Shown here in pieces: positions 18,160 through 25,895 of a stretch of 64,000 nucleotides of DNA (position 1 is its first letter; every line of letters begins with the position of its first letter). The notes under the pieces are model-generated. The model was not told the origin of the DNA, made no database searches, and saw only the letters and a program-made list of their open reading frames with translations. Source of the stretch: Halanaerobium sp. (GTDB lineage Bacteria; Bacillota; Halanaerobiia; Halanaerobiales; Halanaerobiaceae); contig JAGYNO010000002.1 in assembly GCA_018399955.1 (NCBI GenBank), positions 1 through 64,000 of the forward strand, read 5' to 3'. Position numbers and translations under genes: made by a program.

Positions 18160-19250
18160 TTATTTATATTTTTTTCTACTATACCTCTACCGTCAAGCTG
18201 ATAATAGCTGCTTCGAGCACAGCTTCTACATAAAATATTATTGTCTTCTTTAACAGCTTTTACAGCCATCAATTTTTCTCCACATTGGCTGCAGTATTCA
18301 TCTTTAAAAATTGGAGCATAATCTGGTATATCTATGTCAATATTTTCTTCAATCTTAAAATATTTATCGGGTGACTCTTCGATAATATCGAAAGCTATCT
18401 CCTGCCATAATTTTTTCAACTTTTCTTTCTCTTCCTCATTACCCTTCCTCTCTGCAACAACTTTTTTGAAAAGTTCATCTGCTTCAGGATATTCTCGGCT
18501 GATAAAATCCGAATCCTTCAAGTAATATCTTATACCTTTATCCGCTTTTTCTCTGTTGATGAATGTAACAGCGGTCTTACCAAAATCTCGATAAATTAGG
18601 GCATTGTTGCCGAATGTGATTCCTGCTGTATATTGAACACCATCACTAAAACAGCTGTTGGTTTCCACAACAGCGAGTAGGTCTTCCATACCATCATTTT
18701 CTCCAGCTAAGCTGCTGAGCGCATCTGCTGCAGCCAGCACACCAAGGGCAAGATAGGGACAGTAATGCCCGTGCAGTTCTCCTGCCTTAAGCAGCAGGTC
18801 ATGCATATTTTGATATTTTAGCATTTTATTGATTTTATAGCGGGGTGTCTTCTTCTGCAGAGATAATGAAGGCTGATCCATAAAAGAAGTATATGGTTTT
18901 ATGTCAATAACCGGAGTTCCGTCGACAGCATCCAGCCCATAAACATGCAGGCTGGTGCCTTCTCTTTTTAATAATTCTACTGTGGTTAAACCAATTGGAC
19001 TCGGTCTGCGCGGACTTCTAGAGGTAAAAAGACCCCTTTCCGGTCCTTTTCTACGCCTGCTAATCAGATCAAATCCTTCCGATTTATGAAAATAGAAGAG
19101 GATCTGAAGATATTCGTAATCATCTATCTTATCAAGTCCATCTATATATTCTGCTTCTATTTCGATAACACTTTTACTCTTTCTCATCTCATCAGGGCCA
19201 ACAGGTTCTTTATATTTACTTTTTACTTCACCTATTTTTTTGATCTCCAT
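18156..19250 (-). CDS. TrmO-like domain fused to FmdE domain and zinc ribbon
   Basis: A 364-residue three-part protein. Residues 1-130 form a TsaA/TrmO domain (RSPRRPSPIGLTTVELL, VDGTPVIDIKPY), the fold that N6-methylates t6A37 of tRNA using SAM. Residues 150-285 are an FmdE domain (GHYCPYLALG, ETNSCFSDGVQ, GKTAVTF), named after a subunit of formylmethanofuran dehydrogenase and known to bind metal through Cys/His. A C-terminal ribbon (YCSQCGEKL, CRSCARSSYY) likely holds zinc. It is the last gene of the nikR-ABC operon, 16 bases after the ATPase gene, which points to a role in nickel or metal cofactor handling. The actual function is unknown. Confidence 0.8.
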   Translation of the reverse strand: MEIKKIGEVKSKYKEPVGPDEMRKSKSVIEIEAEYIDGLDKIDDYEYLQILFYFHKSEGFDLISRRRKGPERGLFTSRSPRRPSPIGLTTVELLKREGTSLHVYGLDAVDGTPVIDIKPYTSFMDQPSLSLQKKTPRYKINKMLKYQNMHDLLLKAGELHGHYCPYLALGVLAAADALSSLAGENDGMEDLLAVVETNSCFSDGVQYTAGITFGNNALIYRDFGKTAVTFINREKADKGIRYYLKDSDFISREYPEADELFKKVVAERKGNEEEKEKLKKLWQEIAFDIIEESPDKYFKIEENIDIDIPDYAPIFKDEYCSQCGEKLMAVKAVKEDNNILCRSCARSSYYQLDGRGIVEKNINN

Positions 19251-19266
19251 CTTTTATCCCATCCTC

Positions 19267-20034
19267 TCAGACAACTATTTTCTCAGGTATAATTAATTGA
19301 TTCCCATTATGTTCTTTTAAACTTACCTCAACCCCATAAACGGAATTTATTTTCTCAGCGCTTAGGGATTTTTTATCACCATCAGATACAATTTCACCTT
19401 CTTTGAGCATAATAATCCTCTCAGCAAAGCGGCTCACCATAGCGAGGTCATGCATTGTAACGATTACTGTTTTCCCTAAAGCGGCTTCTTTTTCTATCAG
19501 CTCAAAAATCTCTAGCTGGTGTTTTAGATCAAGATTATTGGTCGGTTCATCAAGCAGAATAATCTCAGATTCCTGAGCTGCAGCTCTAGCAAGAAAAACT
19601 TTCTGCTTTTGACCACCGCTCAGCTCATTTATATTTTTAAAGGCAATTTCTTCAAGATTTAGCGCAGCTATTATTTCAGCTGTAGTTTCCTTATCCTGCT
19701 CAGAAGCAGCCCAGCTGCTGTGGGGTTTTCTCCCCATCAAAATTGTTTCGAAAACAGTCATCGAAAAACTGTACTCCTTGAGCTGAGGCACATAAGCGAT
19801 AATTTCTGCCAGCTTTTTTTTGCTGTATGAATCTATCTTTTTATCGTAAATTTTAATTTCTCCAGAATCTGCTTTGAGATAAGAGGTAATACATTTAAGC
19901 AGGGTGCTTTTTCCTGATCCATTTGGTCCGATAAGCATAATCACTTCTCCTTGAACAGCAGAAAAGCTTATATTTTCCAAAACTTTTTCTTTTCCATATC
20001 CAAATTCGAGTTTTTTAATATCTAATATCACCAA
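19267..20034 (-). CDS. FecE/BtuD-type ABC ATPase, probable nickel (or chelate) uptake
   Basis: A 255-residue ATPase: Walker A GPNGSGKST near residue 37, Q-loop YVPQLKEYSF, signature ELSGGQKQKVFLARAA near 140, Walker B IILLDEPTNNLD and switch TMHDLAM. It belongs to the iron-siderophore/cobalamin/metal uptake class. It overlaps the permease gene by 7 bases. TTG 20034 or GTG 20031 could be the start; both lie just after GGAGG. Confidence 0.87.
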   Translation of the reverse strand: MVILDIKKLEFGYGKEKVLENISFSAVQGEVIMLIGPNGSGKSTLLKCITSYLKADSGEIKIYDKKIDSYSKKKLAEIIAYVPQLKEYSFSMTVFETILMGRKPHSSWAASEQDKETTAEIIAALNLEEIAFKNINELSGGQKQKVFLARAAAQESEIILLDEPTNNLDLKHQLEIFELIEKEAALGKTVIVTMHDLAMVSRFAERIIMLKEGEIVSDGDKKSLSAEKINSVYGVEVSLKEHNGNQLIIPEKIVV

Positions 20035-21101
20035 TAACGCCTCCCTTTAAGGATTAAATAGATAAATAATGGTGCCCCCAAAAAAGCCGTAAGCACACCG
20101 ACCGGAAGTACCACAGGTTTAAAAGCCGTACGGGCAAGATTATCTGAGATTATCAAAAGCAGACCACCTGCAAGAGCAGAATTTATAAAGAGCTGGCGCT
20201 GATTACCCTCAGTTATCTTTCTAATTATATGTGGTGTTACAAGCCCGATAAAACCAATAATGCCAACGAAAGAAATTATTACAGATGTCAAAATAGATGC
20301 TGCTGTCATAGCATAGAGCCTCATTTTTTTGGAGTCTACCCCCAGACTATTAGCAACCTCATCACCAACATTTAAAATGCTGTAATTCCAGCCTTTATAT
20401 ATAAAATATAAAAAGATTATTATCAAGAAAAATAAAATTATATACAGCTGTTCCCAGCTGGTCCTTCCCGGATCACCGAAAGTCCAGTATATCACCGAGG
20501 CGAGCTCCTGATCATCAGCAAAGAACTGAAGAGCCGTAGTCCCTGCAGTGAAAAGAGAAGATAAGGCAATCCCGGCCAAAACTATGGTTTCTGCAGCTGC
20601 ACTCCTGGAGTGGCTGATAAATAAGACAACTACCACAGTCATCTGTGAAAATAGAAAGGCAAAGAATGAAGGTAGATAGAATCCCTCTAAAAAAGAGAAA
20701 TATGGAGGGATATCTGCAGCATTAAAAAGCACTATCGAAAATGCTGCTCCAAAAGCTGCGGCATGAGAAATCCCCAAAGTAAATGGAGAAGCAAGCGGGT
20801 TTTTCAAGATGCTCTGCATCACTGCACCGGCCAGGGCCAATCCCATTCCAGCTGCAAGAGCAGTCAGCACCGAGGGTATACGGATATTCCAAATGATATT
20901 ATATAAACTCCCCCCTCCTCCATTAAATAAAACATTTAAAGTTTGATTTAACTCCAATTTTACAGCTCCAAAAAAAATGCTGTAAAAAGAAGCTGTAATT
21001 ATCATTACAACAAGTACAGCTGTTAATATATATATTTTAATATTTCTCTTTTTTTCTGCTTTAAGCAGTTCTTTTTTTTGCATCTGAGCTGAGGACTCCA
21101 T
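20028..21101 (-). CDS. FecCD-type ABC permease, probable nickel (or chelate) uptake
   Basis: A type II importer permease of about 357 residues with ten expected helices. Typical motifs: ILWNIRIPSVLTALAAGMGLALAGAVMQSILKNPLA-type segment near residue 70, SLGVDSKKMR, and GFIGLVTPHIIRKITEG coupling region near 290. I prefer the ATG at 21101 (AGAAGG 8 bases upstream) to the GTG at 21110. It works with the adjacent ATPase and binding protein. Confidence 0.87.
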   Translation of the reverse strand: MESSAQMQKKELLKAEKKRNIKIYILTAVLVVMIITASFYSIFFGAVKLELNQTLNVLFNGGGGSLYNIIWNIRIPSVLTALAAGMGLALAGAVMQSILKNPLASPFTLGISHAAAFGAAFSIVLFNAADIPPYFSFLEGFYLPSFFAFLFSQMTVVVVLFISHSRSAAAETIVLAGIALSSLFTAGTTALQFFADDQELASVIYWTFGDPGRTSWEQLYIILFFLIIIFLYFIYKGWNYSILNVGDEVANSLGVDSKKMRLYAMTAASILTSVIISFVGIIGFIGLVTPHIIRKITEGNQRQLFINSALAGGLLLIISDNLARTAFKPVVLPVGVLTAFLGAPLFIYLILKGRRYW

Positions 21102-21127
21102 AAAATACACCTTCTCTAAACAATATT

Positions 21128-22219
21128 TTAATAGCTGTCAAAGCTTCTAAACCCACCAAAAATATCTTTCATCTCTTGATAAACTGCTCTGCCGAGAAAA
21201 GAACGGTAAATTTGATCGGCTTTATGCGAAACTTCCTGATCAATAAATTCACCAGAATAAACGATTTCTCCAATATAATAGGCATCAGCGAACATCGTGG
21301 CAAAATTTGTTGTATAATAATTATATGGCAGCAGTTCATAAATTTCATTATTTTTAAAGGCCTTAAGGTAGGAAAATTCCTCCCGCTTGAGATCTCGCTT
21401 TACAAGCTCTATCCCACCCTGATCAATAAAAATTAGATCGGGATCTCTGATAAGCAGTTCCTCTTTGTTTATAGTAAAATTACTTTTTGCTTCAAGTTCA
21501 ATAATATTATTTAAAGATAAGTATTGAAATGGTGGGTAGCCTGCTTCAGTAGAGGTTAAACCCTGTGCTCCTCTGCTGCCGATTCCACCTATGTAAAATT
21601 TCTTGTTATTTTTCTCAGCTTGAAAATTTGATGTCCTATTAATTAAGTCATTTTTATAATTTAAAAATATATCTTTAAATTCAGCTGCACGTGACTCCTT
21701 ATTTAATATAGGGGCCATGAAATCCAGAGCTTTAAAAAGCTCTTCTTCGGTCATCGAACCTGCCTGACCATCATTTATAGATAAAACCGGAATAGCTGTC
21801 TTATCAGAGAGGATATTCAGCTCCTCTTTAGGCAGATATGAGGCAAAAATAACATCTGGATCAGCGGCAGCTATTAGCTCTGCATCTCCACCAAATTGGG
21901 GGCCGATCACCGGCAGCTCTGCGAGCTCAGGATAAGCCAGCAGATAAGGCTTTTTATTATCTCTTTTTTCAAATTCTTCCACCCCAACTACCATATTTTG
22001 AGCTTCCAGATAGACAACAAGCCGGAGAGCTCCAGGTCCAACTGCAGCAATCCTTTCGATTTTATCCGGGATTTCAACCCTGCGGCCCAGCTGATCTCTG
22101 ATAGTTTCTGCGGAAAGAGGTAAAACAGACAATAAAACAAAGAACAGCGCTGTTAAAAAAATCAGCATAAGTTTATTATATGGAATCTTCGTTTTAACTT
22201 TCAGGCTCTTTTTGTTCAT
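21128..22219 (-). CDS. Periplasmic-type substrate-binding protein of metal ABC importer
   Basis: A 363-residue class III solute-binding protein. A long basic n-region and a hydrophobic core end at LSAETIRDQLGRRVEIPDKIERIAAVGP, the standard entry of this family. Two lobes are joined by a helix. PELAELPVIGPQFGGDAELIAAADPDVIF is the usual ligand-pocket region. Substrate is inferred from position: the gene starts 3 bases after nikR, so nickel or a nickel chelate is most likely, with cobalt/cobalamin or siderophore as alternatives. Confidence 0.83.
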   Translation of the reverse strand: MNKKSLKVKTKIPYNKLMLIFLTALFFVLLSVLPLSAETIRDQLGRRVEIPDKIERIAAVGPGALRLVVYLEAQNMVVGVEEFEKRDNKKPYLLAYPELAELPVIGPQFGGDAELIAAADPDVIFASYLPKEELNILSDKTAIPVLSINDGQAGSMTEEELFKALDFMAPILNKESRAAEFKDIFLNYKNDLINRTSNFQAEKNNKKFYIGGIGSRGAQGLTSTEAGYPPFQYLSLNNIIELEAKSNFTINKEELLIRDPDLIFIDQGGIELVKRDLKREEFSYLKAFKNNEIYELLPYNYYTTNFATMFADAYYIGEIVYSGEFIDQEVSHKADQIYRSFLGRAVYQEMKDIFGGFRSFDSY

Positions 22220-22221
22220 AA

Positions 22222-22638
22222 TTAATTTTTCACACCCTTAAGATTTGTCACGGTCAATTTACCGTGCTTAACACCCTTTAAGGCAATTATTCTTGAACTA
22301 ATCTCTTTTAGCTTATAATAACGTCCTTCTACAACTATCACCTCAAGACAGAATTCCGAATCCAGATGCAGATGTAGATTTGATTTAAACAAACAGTGAT
22401 AATCATGCTGAAGCTGATTCATTTTATCTGTCAGACCTTTTTTGTGATGATTATAGATAACCGTTAGCGTTCCAACAACGGTTTCTTCCTCTGCTTCATT
22501 TTCAGCCTCGATAATCCTTTCCCTGATCAAATCCCTAATCGCTTCTGAACGGTTATCGTAGATACCTGCATTTACTTGATCAAATCTCTGCAGCAAATTT
22601 TCTTCAATAGAAACCCCAAATCTCTTTAATTCAGACAA
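22222..22638 (-). CDS. nikR: Nickel-responsive regulator NikR
   Basis: A 138-residue repressor. The ribbon-helix-helix DNA-binding domain covers residues 1-45 (RFGVSIEENLLQRFD, NRSEAIRDLIRE). The C-terminal ACT-like domain carries nickel ligands at His78, His89, His91 and Cys97, matching His76/87/89/Cys95 of E. coli NikR. When loaded with Ni2+ it represses uptake. It leads an operon with the ABC importer and TrmO-FmdE gene. A symmetrical operator candidate lies 22 bases upstream of its start, implying autoregulation. Confidence 0.93.
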   Translation of the reverse strand: MSELKRFGVSIEENLLQRFDQVNAGIYDNRSEAIRDLIRERIIEAENEAEEETVVGTLTVIYNHHKKGLTDKMNQLQHDYHCLFKSNLHLHLDSEFCLEVIVVEGRYYKLKEISSRIIALKGVKHGKLTVTNLKGVKN

Positions 22639-22659
22639 TTTTCGAACCTCCCTTTATTC

Positions 22660-22688
22660 AGTAACACAAAATATTATTTCGTGTTACT
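22660..22688. promoter_or_regulatory. NikR operator candidate
   Basis: AGTAACAC, 13 bases, then GTGTTACT: perfect 8-bp inverted arms. NikR sites are long inverted repeats with such spacing (E. coli GTATGA-N16-TCATAC; GTGTTAC-type arms in other lineages). A second, 12-bp palindrome GTTCTGCAGAAC at 22695-22706 lies just upstream. Confidence 0.75.
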
Positions 22689-22732
22689 AATATTGTTCTG
22701 CAGAACTTTCCTTTATCCTGCAAAATCGGATG

Positions 22733-22769
22733 TAAAAAAATAAATCCTGCATTTAAACACAGGATTTAT
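22733..22769 (-). terminator. Terminator after the lar genes
   Basis: ATAAATCCTG/CAGGATTTAT stem with a 10-base loop, followed by seven T on the minus strand. It separates the lar operon from the nikR operon. Confidence 0.88.
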
Positions 22770-22827
22770 CGACAATTTTAATTATTATATTTTCACGCAT
22801 TATTGAAACTGCAGATTTTCTGATCAT

Positions 22828-23274
22828 CTAAAATACTTCTTCAGCTGTCTCCTTATTTATAACTGCAAAGACCTCTCTGAGGGGCAGGTCTTTTTCTGCA
22901 GCTATCCTGGCACAGTCATCATATTCTGGAGAAAATTTAATCAGCTCCCCATTATAATAAGCAGCTTTAATTGTAACCTTACCTAAGGATGAAAGAAATT
23001 TATGATACTTCCTTTCAAGGCTGCTCCTTTGAATATCGATAGTTCTTATCCCTAGGGTAGTAGTTTCTTGATAAATTATTTTTTCAAGCTTTTCTTGATC
23101 TTTTCTGCTGCAGAGAACATTAAGTTTATTTGCAGGACGGTTTTTTTTCATTAGTATACTGCTTAAATAAACATCTTTCGCACCCTTTTGCAGTAATTTC
23201 GGGAAAAGATAGGAATATATTTCTCCACTCATATCATCAATATTCGTTTCTAAAATTATTAAATCTTCTTCGGT
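22828..23274 (-). CDS. larC2: LarC C-terminal part, reached by -1 frameshift
   Basis: The -1 frame opened at the nine-A run reads TEEDLIILETNIDDMSGE, the standard middle segment of LarC. It continues with KGAKDVYLSSILMKKNRPANKLNVLC and KAAYYNGELIKFSPEYDDCARIA to the stop. The first ATG of this frame (23232) lies inside the conserved ETNIDDM segment and has no ribosome binding site, so independent translation is unlikely. Full LarC inserts nickel into the pyridinium bis-thiocarboxylate mononucleotide (CTP-dependent cyclometallase) to make the cofactor of lactate racemase-type enzymes. A programmed larC1/larC2 frameshift is known in Lactiplantibacillus plantarum. Confidence 0.85.
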   Translation of the reverse strand, partial: TEEDLIILETNIDDMSGEIYSYLFPKLLQKGAKDVYLSSILMKKNRPANKLNVLCSRKDQEKLEKIIYQETTTLGIRTIDIQRSSLERKYHKFLSSLGKVTIKAAYYNGELIKFSPEYDDCARIAAEKDLPLREVFAVINKETAEEVF

Positions 23275-24185
23275 TTTTTTTTACACTCTTCAGCCTGATA
23301 AATACGCAGCAGGTTGGCGGTCTCAAAATCTTTCTTTCCAGAACCATAGCCGATCTTATTTATCTTAAGTTCGGGCATAGCTTTAAATTCCTCAGCTAAT
23401 GTTTTGATTATCGCAGCACCGGTTGGTGTAACTAGTTCACTTCTGATGCCGGTAGAATAAACAGGAACTCCCCTGAGTATTTCTACTGCTGCAGGTGCAG
23501 GTACCGGGATTCTGCCGTGAGCAGCATCAACAAAACCGGTTCCCAGTGGTACAGGTGAAGAATATATATGTTCAGGAGACAGCATATCTATTAAAATTGC
23601 TGTGCCAACGATATCTATAATAGAATCTACAGCACCTACTTCATGAAAATGAACTTCTTCTATACTTTTTGCATGTACCTTTGCTTCGGCTTCTGCAACC
23701 TGCCTAAAAATATCTATACTCATTTTTTTAACATCTGCATTCAGTTCACTATTAGTAATCATCGCCTTGATATCATTAAAATTACGGCTGTGATGTGAAT
23801 GCTCAGCATGACTAGAATGACTGTGGTGATGATCGTTTGCTGTATGTGAATGTCCTGCATGGTCGTGATCTGCATGAGGATGTTCTGAATGCTGATGATC
23901 ATGATTACCGCAGCCTCCACAGCCCTCTTGATGACTGTCATGTTGAGGATGAGAATGATTTTCATGATGATCCGGATGTTCTTCATTTTCTAAAATAACT
24001 TTAAAATCCGAAGCAGTGATGCCGTTTTTCTGCAGCTTTGTAATCTCTATCTCATAACCAGAAAGATCCAGTTTATTTAATTCTTCTAAAAAATCATCTT
24101 TATCAATCCCAAGATCAAGCAGAGCTCCGATAGTCATATCTCCACTTATCCCAGAATGAATATCAAAATATAAAATATTAGCCAT
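23259..24185 (-). CDS. larC1: LarC N-terminal part with His-rich insert
   Basis: 308 residues if read to its own stop. It begins ILYFDIHSGISGDMTIGALLDLGI, typical of LarC. Residues about 75-140 form an insert with about two dozen His plus a GCGGCG Cys pair, presumably nickel storage. EEVHFHEVGAVDSIIDIVGTA and GTGFVDAAHGRIPVPAPA follow, as conserved in the family. The frame ends shortly after the nine-A slippery run; a -1 shift there fuses it to larC2. GAAAGGAAGG precedes the ATG. Third gene of larE-larB-larC. Confidence 0.9.
   Translation of the reverse strand: MANILYFDIHSGISGDMTIGALLDLGIDKDDFLEELNKLDLSGYEIEITKLQKNGITASDFKVILENEEHPDHHENHSHPQHDSHQEGCGGCGNHDHQHSEHPHADHDHAGHSHTANDHHHSHSSHAEHSHHSRNFNDIKAMITNSELNADVKKMSIDIFRQVAEAEAKVHAKSIEEVHFHEVGAVDSIIDIVGTAILIDMLSPEHIYSSPVPLGTGFVDAAHGRIPVPAPAAVEILRGVPVYSTGIRSELVTPTGAAIIKTLAEEFKAMPELKINKIGYGSGKKDFETANLLRIYQAEECKKKPKKI
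23274..23282 (-). other. Slippery A9 run for -1 frameshift in larC
   Basis: On the minus strand TGT-AAA-AAA-AAA-CCG in the larC1 frame. Slipping back one base gives AAA-ACC-GAA-GAA and the larC2 frame. The larC1 stop TAA lies 12 bases beyond the run. Ribosomal slippage or transcriptional slippage on A9 are both possible. Confidence 0.8.
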
Positions 24186-24187
24186 TA

Positions 24188-24958
24188 TTAACCTTCCTTT
24201 CGCGCTTTTTCTATCTGCAGCACTATTGTGCTTGCCAGATAAGCCGCACCAAAACCATTATCTATATTTACTACACCAACACCACTGGCACAGCTGTTGA
24301 GCATTGTCAGCATTGCTGAAAGTCCGCCGAAGTTTGCACCATAGCCAATACTTGTCGGAACTGCAACCACAGGTTTGTCAACAAGACCGCCAACCACACT
24401 TGCCAGCGCACCCTCCATACCAGCCACAACAATGATAACTTCCGCTTCATCCAATTTATCTAAACTTCCCAGAAGGCGGTGCAGACCAGCTACACCAACA
24501 TCATAAAGGGTTTCTACATTGTTCCCCAGCGCTTCTGCAGTTACTACAGCCTCTTCTGCTACAGGAATATCAGAGGTACCACCACTTACAACAAGAATTT
24601 TACTCTTATTTTTCTCGAGCTTCTGTTTTTCAATAAAAATCATTTTAGACCGCTCATAATATTTAGCTTCTGGGGCCAACTTTTTGATCCTCTGATATAT
24701 CTCTTCATTTGCCCTGCTGGCGAGTATATTGCTCTCGTTTCTGAGCATTTCCTCAACTATTCCTTCAATTTCATCAAGAGATTTACCTTCACAATAAATC
24801 ACCTCAGGATAACCATTACGAATACTGCGGTGGTGATCAATCCTTGCAAAACCGAGATCTTTGTAGGGAAGATCTTTTAAAGATTCTGCAGCCTCATCTA
24901 CCTCCATTTCTTGATTTTTTACTTTTTCTAATATTTTTTTCAACTTTTTTTTATACAT
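24188..24958 (-). CDS. larB: LarB, pyridinium-3,5-biscarboxylate mononucleotide synthase
   Basis: 256 residues. LarB carboxylates and hydrolyses nicotinic acid adenine dinucleotide, the first step of nickel-pincer cofactor synthesis. The PurE-like C-terminal domain (from about residue 120) shows VVSGGTSDIPVAEEA, YDVGVAGLHRLL, VVAGMEGALASVVGGL, VAVPTSIGYGANFGGLSAML and GVGVVNIDNGFGAA. The N-terminal part contains the characteristic DLGFARIDHHRSIRNGYPEVIYC. It overlaps larE by 8 bases and precedes larC by 2, a coupled operon. Confidence 0.93.
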   Translation of the reverse strand: MYKKKLKKILEKVKNQEMEVDEAAESLKDLPYKDLGFARIDHHRSIRNGYPEVIYCEGKSLDEIEGIVEEMLRNESNILASRANEEIYQRIKKLAPEAKYYERSKMIFIEKQKLEKNKSKILVVSGGTSDIPVAEEAVVTAEALGNNVETLYDVGVAGLHRLLGSLDKLDEAEVIIVVAGMEGALASVVGGLVDKPVVAVPTSIGYGANFGGLSAMLTMLNSCASGVGVVNIDNGFGAAYLASTIVLQIEKARKEG

Positions 24959-25769
24959 TTTTCTCCTCCAGAATTTCCTTATTCATACTGCCGCTCTCAT
25001 ATTCTGATAAATCTAAAGTTACATACTGAAACCCTAACTTCTGCAGCCTGTCCGATATTTTATCCATCAATTCAATATCAAGTATTTTTTCTCTATCAGA
25101 ATTACCAAGCTCTATTCTTGCTAAGTTATTGTGGTCCCTAACCCTAAAATTTACAAATCCATTTCGCCTCATTAATTCTTCAGCAAGCTCTATTTTTTCT
25201 AAATTCTCTTCTGTAATCTTATTATTATATGATATTCTCGTAGCTAGACAGGAAAAAGAAGGTTTATCCCAGGTTGAAAGATTCATCTCTCTCGATAAAT
25301 CCCTAATTTCCTTTTTATGAAGACCTGCATCAAGCAGAGGACTTTTTACATTCATCTCTTTAAGTGCCCTTCTTCCAGGCCGATAATCAGAACTGTCATC
25401 AAAATTGGAACCTTCTATAATGATTCTTCCTCCTGCATATTCTTTTATTCTTGAAAATATTATCTTTTTGCAGTGATAACATCTTTCCGGATCATTTTTT
25501 AAAGCTCTCTCAAGTTCAGAAAGTCCAATTTCTATCTCCTTATGAGCAAAATCAAGATTCTTTACGATTTTTTCTGCCTCATTTAATTCTCTATCAGGAA
25601 CAAATGGTATATTTACAGTTACTGCCTCAAAATCTGCACCTGCTTTTTGAGCTGCTGCAGTTAAAAATGTACTATCAACTCCACCAGAAAAAGCTATCAC
25701 AAAAGGAGAAAGTTCTTTTAAATTATTCAGCAGTATTTTAAATTTATCATCTTTAGTTAAAGTACTCAT
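24951..25769 (-). CDS. larE: LarE, ATP-dependent sulfur-inserting enzyme of nickel-pincer cofactor
   Basis: 272 residues. The PP-loop SGGVDSTFL near residue 29 adenylates the substrate carboxylates. DKPSFSCLATRI near residue 170 contains the Cys equivalent to the sacrificial sulfur donor Cys176 of the L. plantarum enzyme. An additional CYHC pair is present near residue 95. First gene of the lar operon; GGAG precedes the ATG. No larA (lactate racemase or homologue) is in this window, so the enzyme that uses the cofactor must be elsewhere. Confidence 0.92.
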   Translation of the reverse strand: MSTLTKDDKFKILLNNLKELSPFVIAFSGGVDSTFLTAAAQKAGADFEAVTVNIPFVPDRELNEAEKIVKNLDFAHKEIEIGLSELERALKNDPERCYHCKKIIFSRIKEYAGGRIIIEGSNFDDSSDYRPGRRALKEMNVKSPLLDAGLHKKEIRDLSREMNLSTWDKPSFSCLATRISYNNKITEENLEKIELAEELMRRNGFVNFRVRDHNNLARIELGNSDREKILDIELMDKISDRLQKLGFQYVTLDLSEYESGSMNKEILEEKNV

Positions 25770-25895
25770 GCTAATACTCCTTTTTTATTTGATTTTTTAT
25801 CTTCTGTCATTTTATATTATTTTTAAAACTACTATATATATCTGCTTAATTAAATATATTCTTGAATCAAGAAAAAAATCCTCTAATTATATCTC

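Noticed and set aside
23780-23990. Repetitive DNA in larC1 as a tandem repeat or CRISPR-like array
   Set aside because: It is coding for a His-rich insert; CAT/CAC codons cause the apparent repetition, and there are no regular spacers.
22828-24185. larC as a frameshifted pseudogene
   Set aside because: The shift occurs exactly on a slippery A9 run, both parts are otherwise intact, and a programmed split of larC is known.
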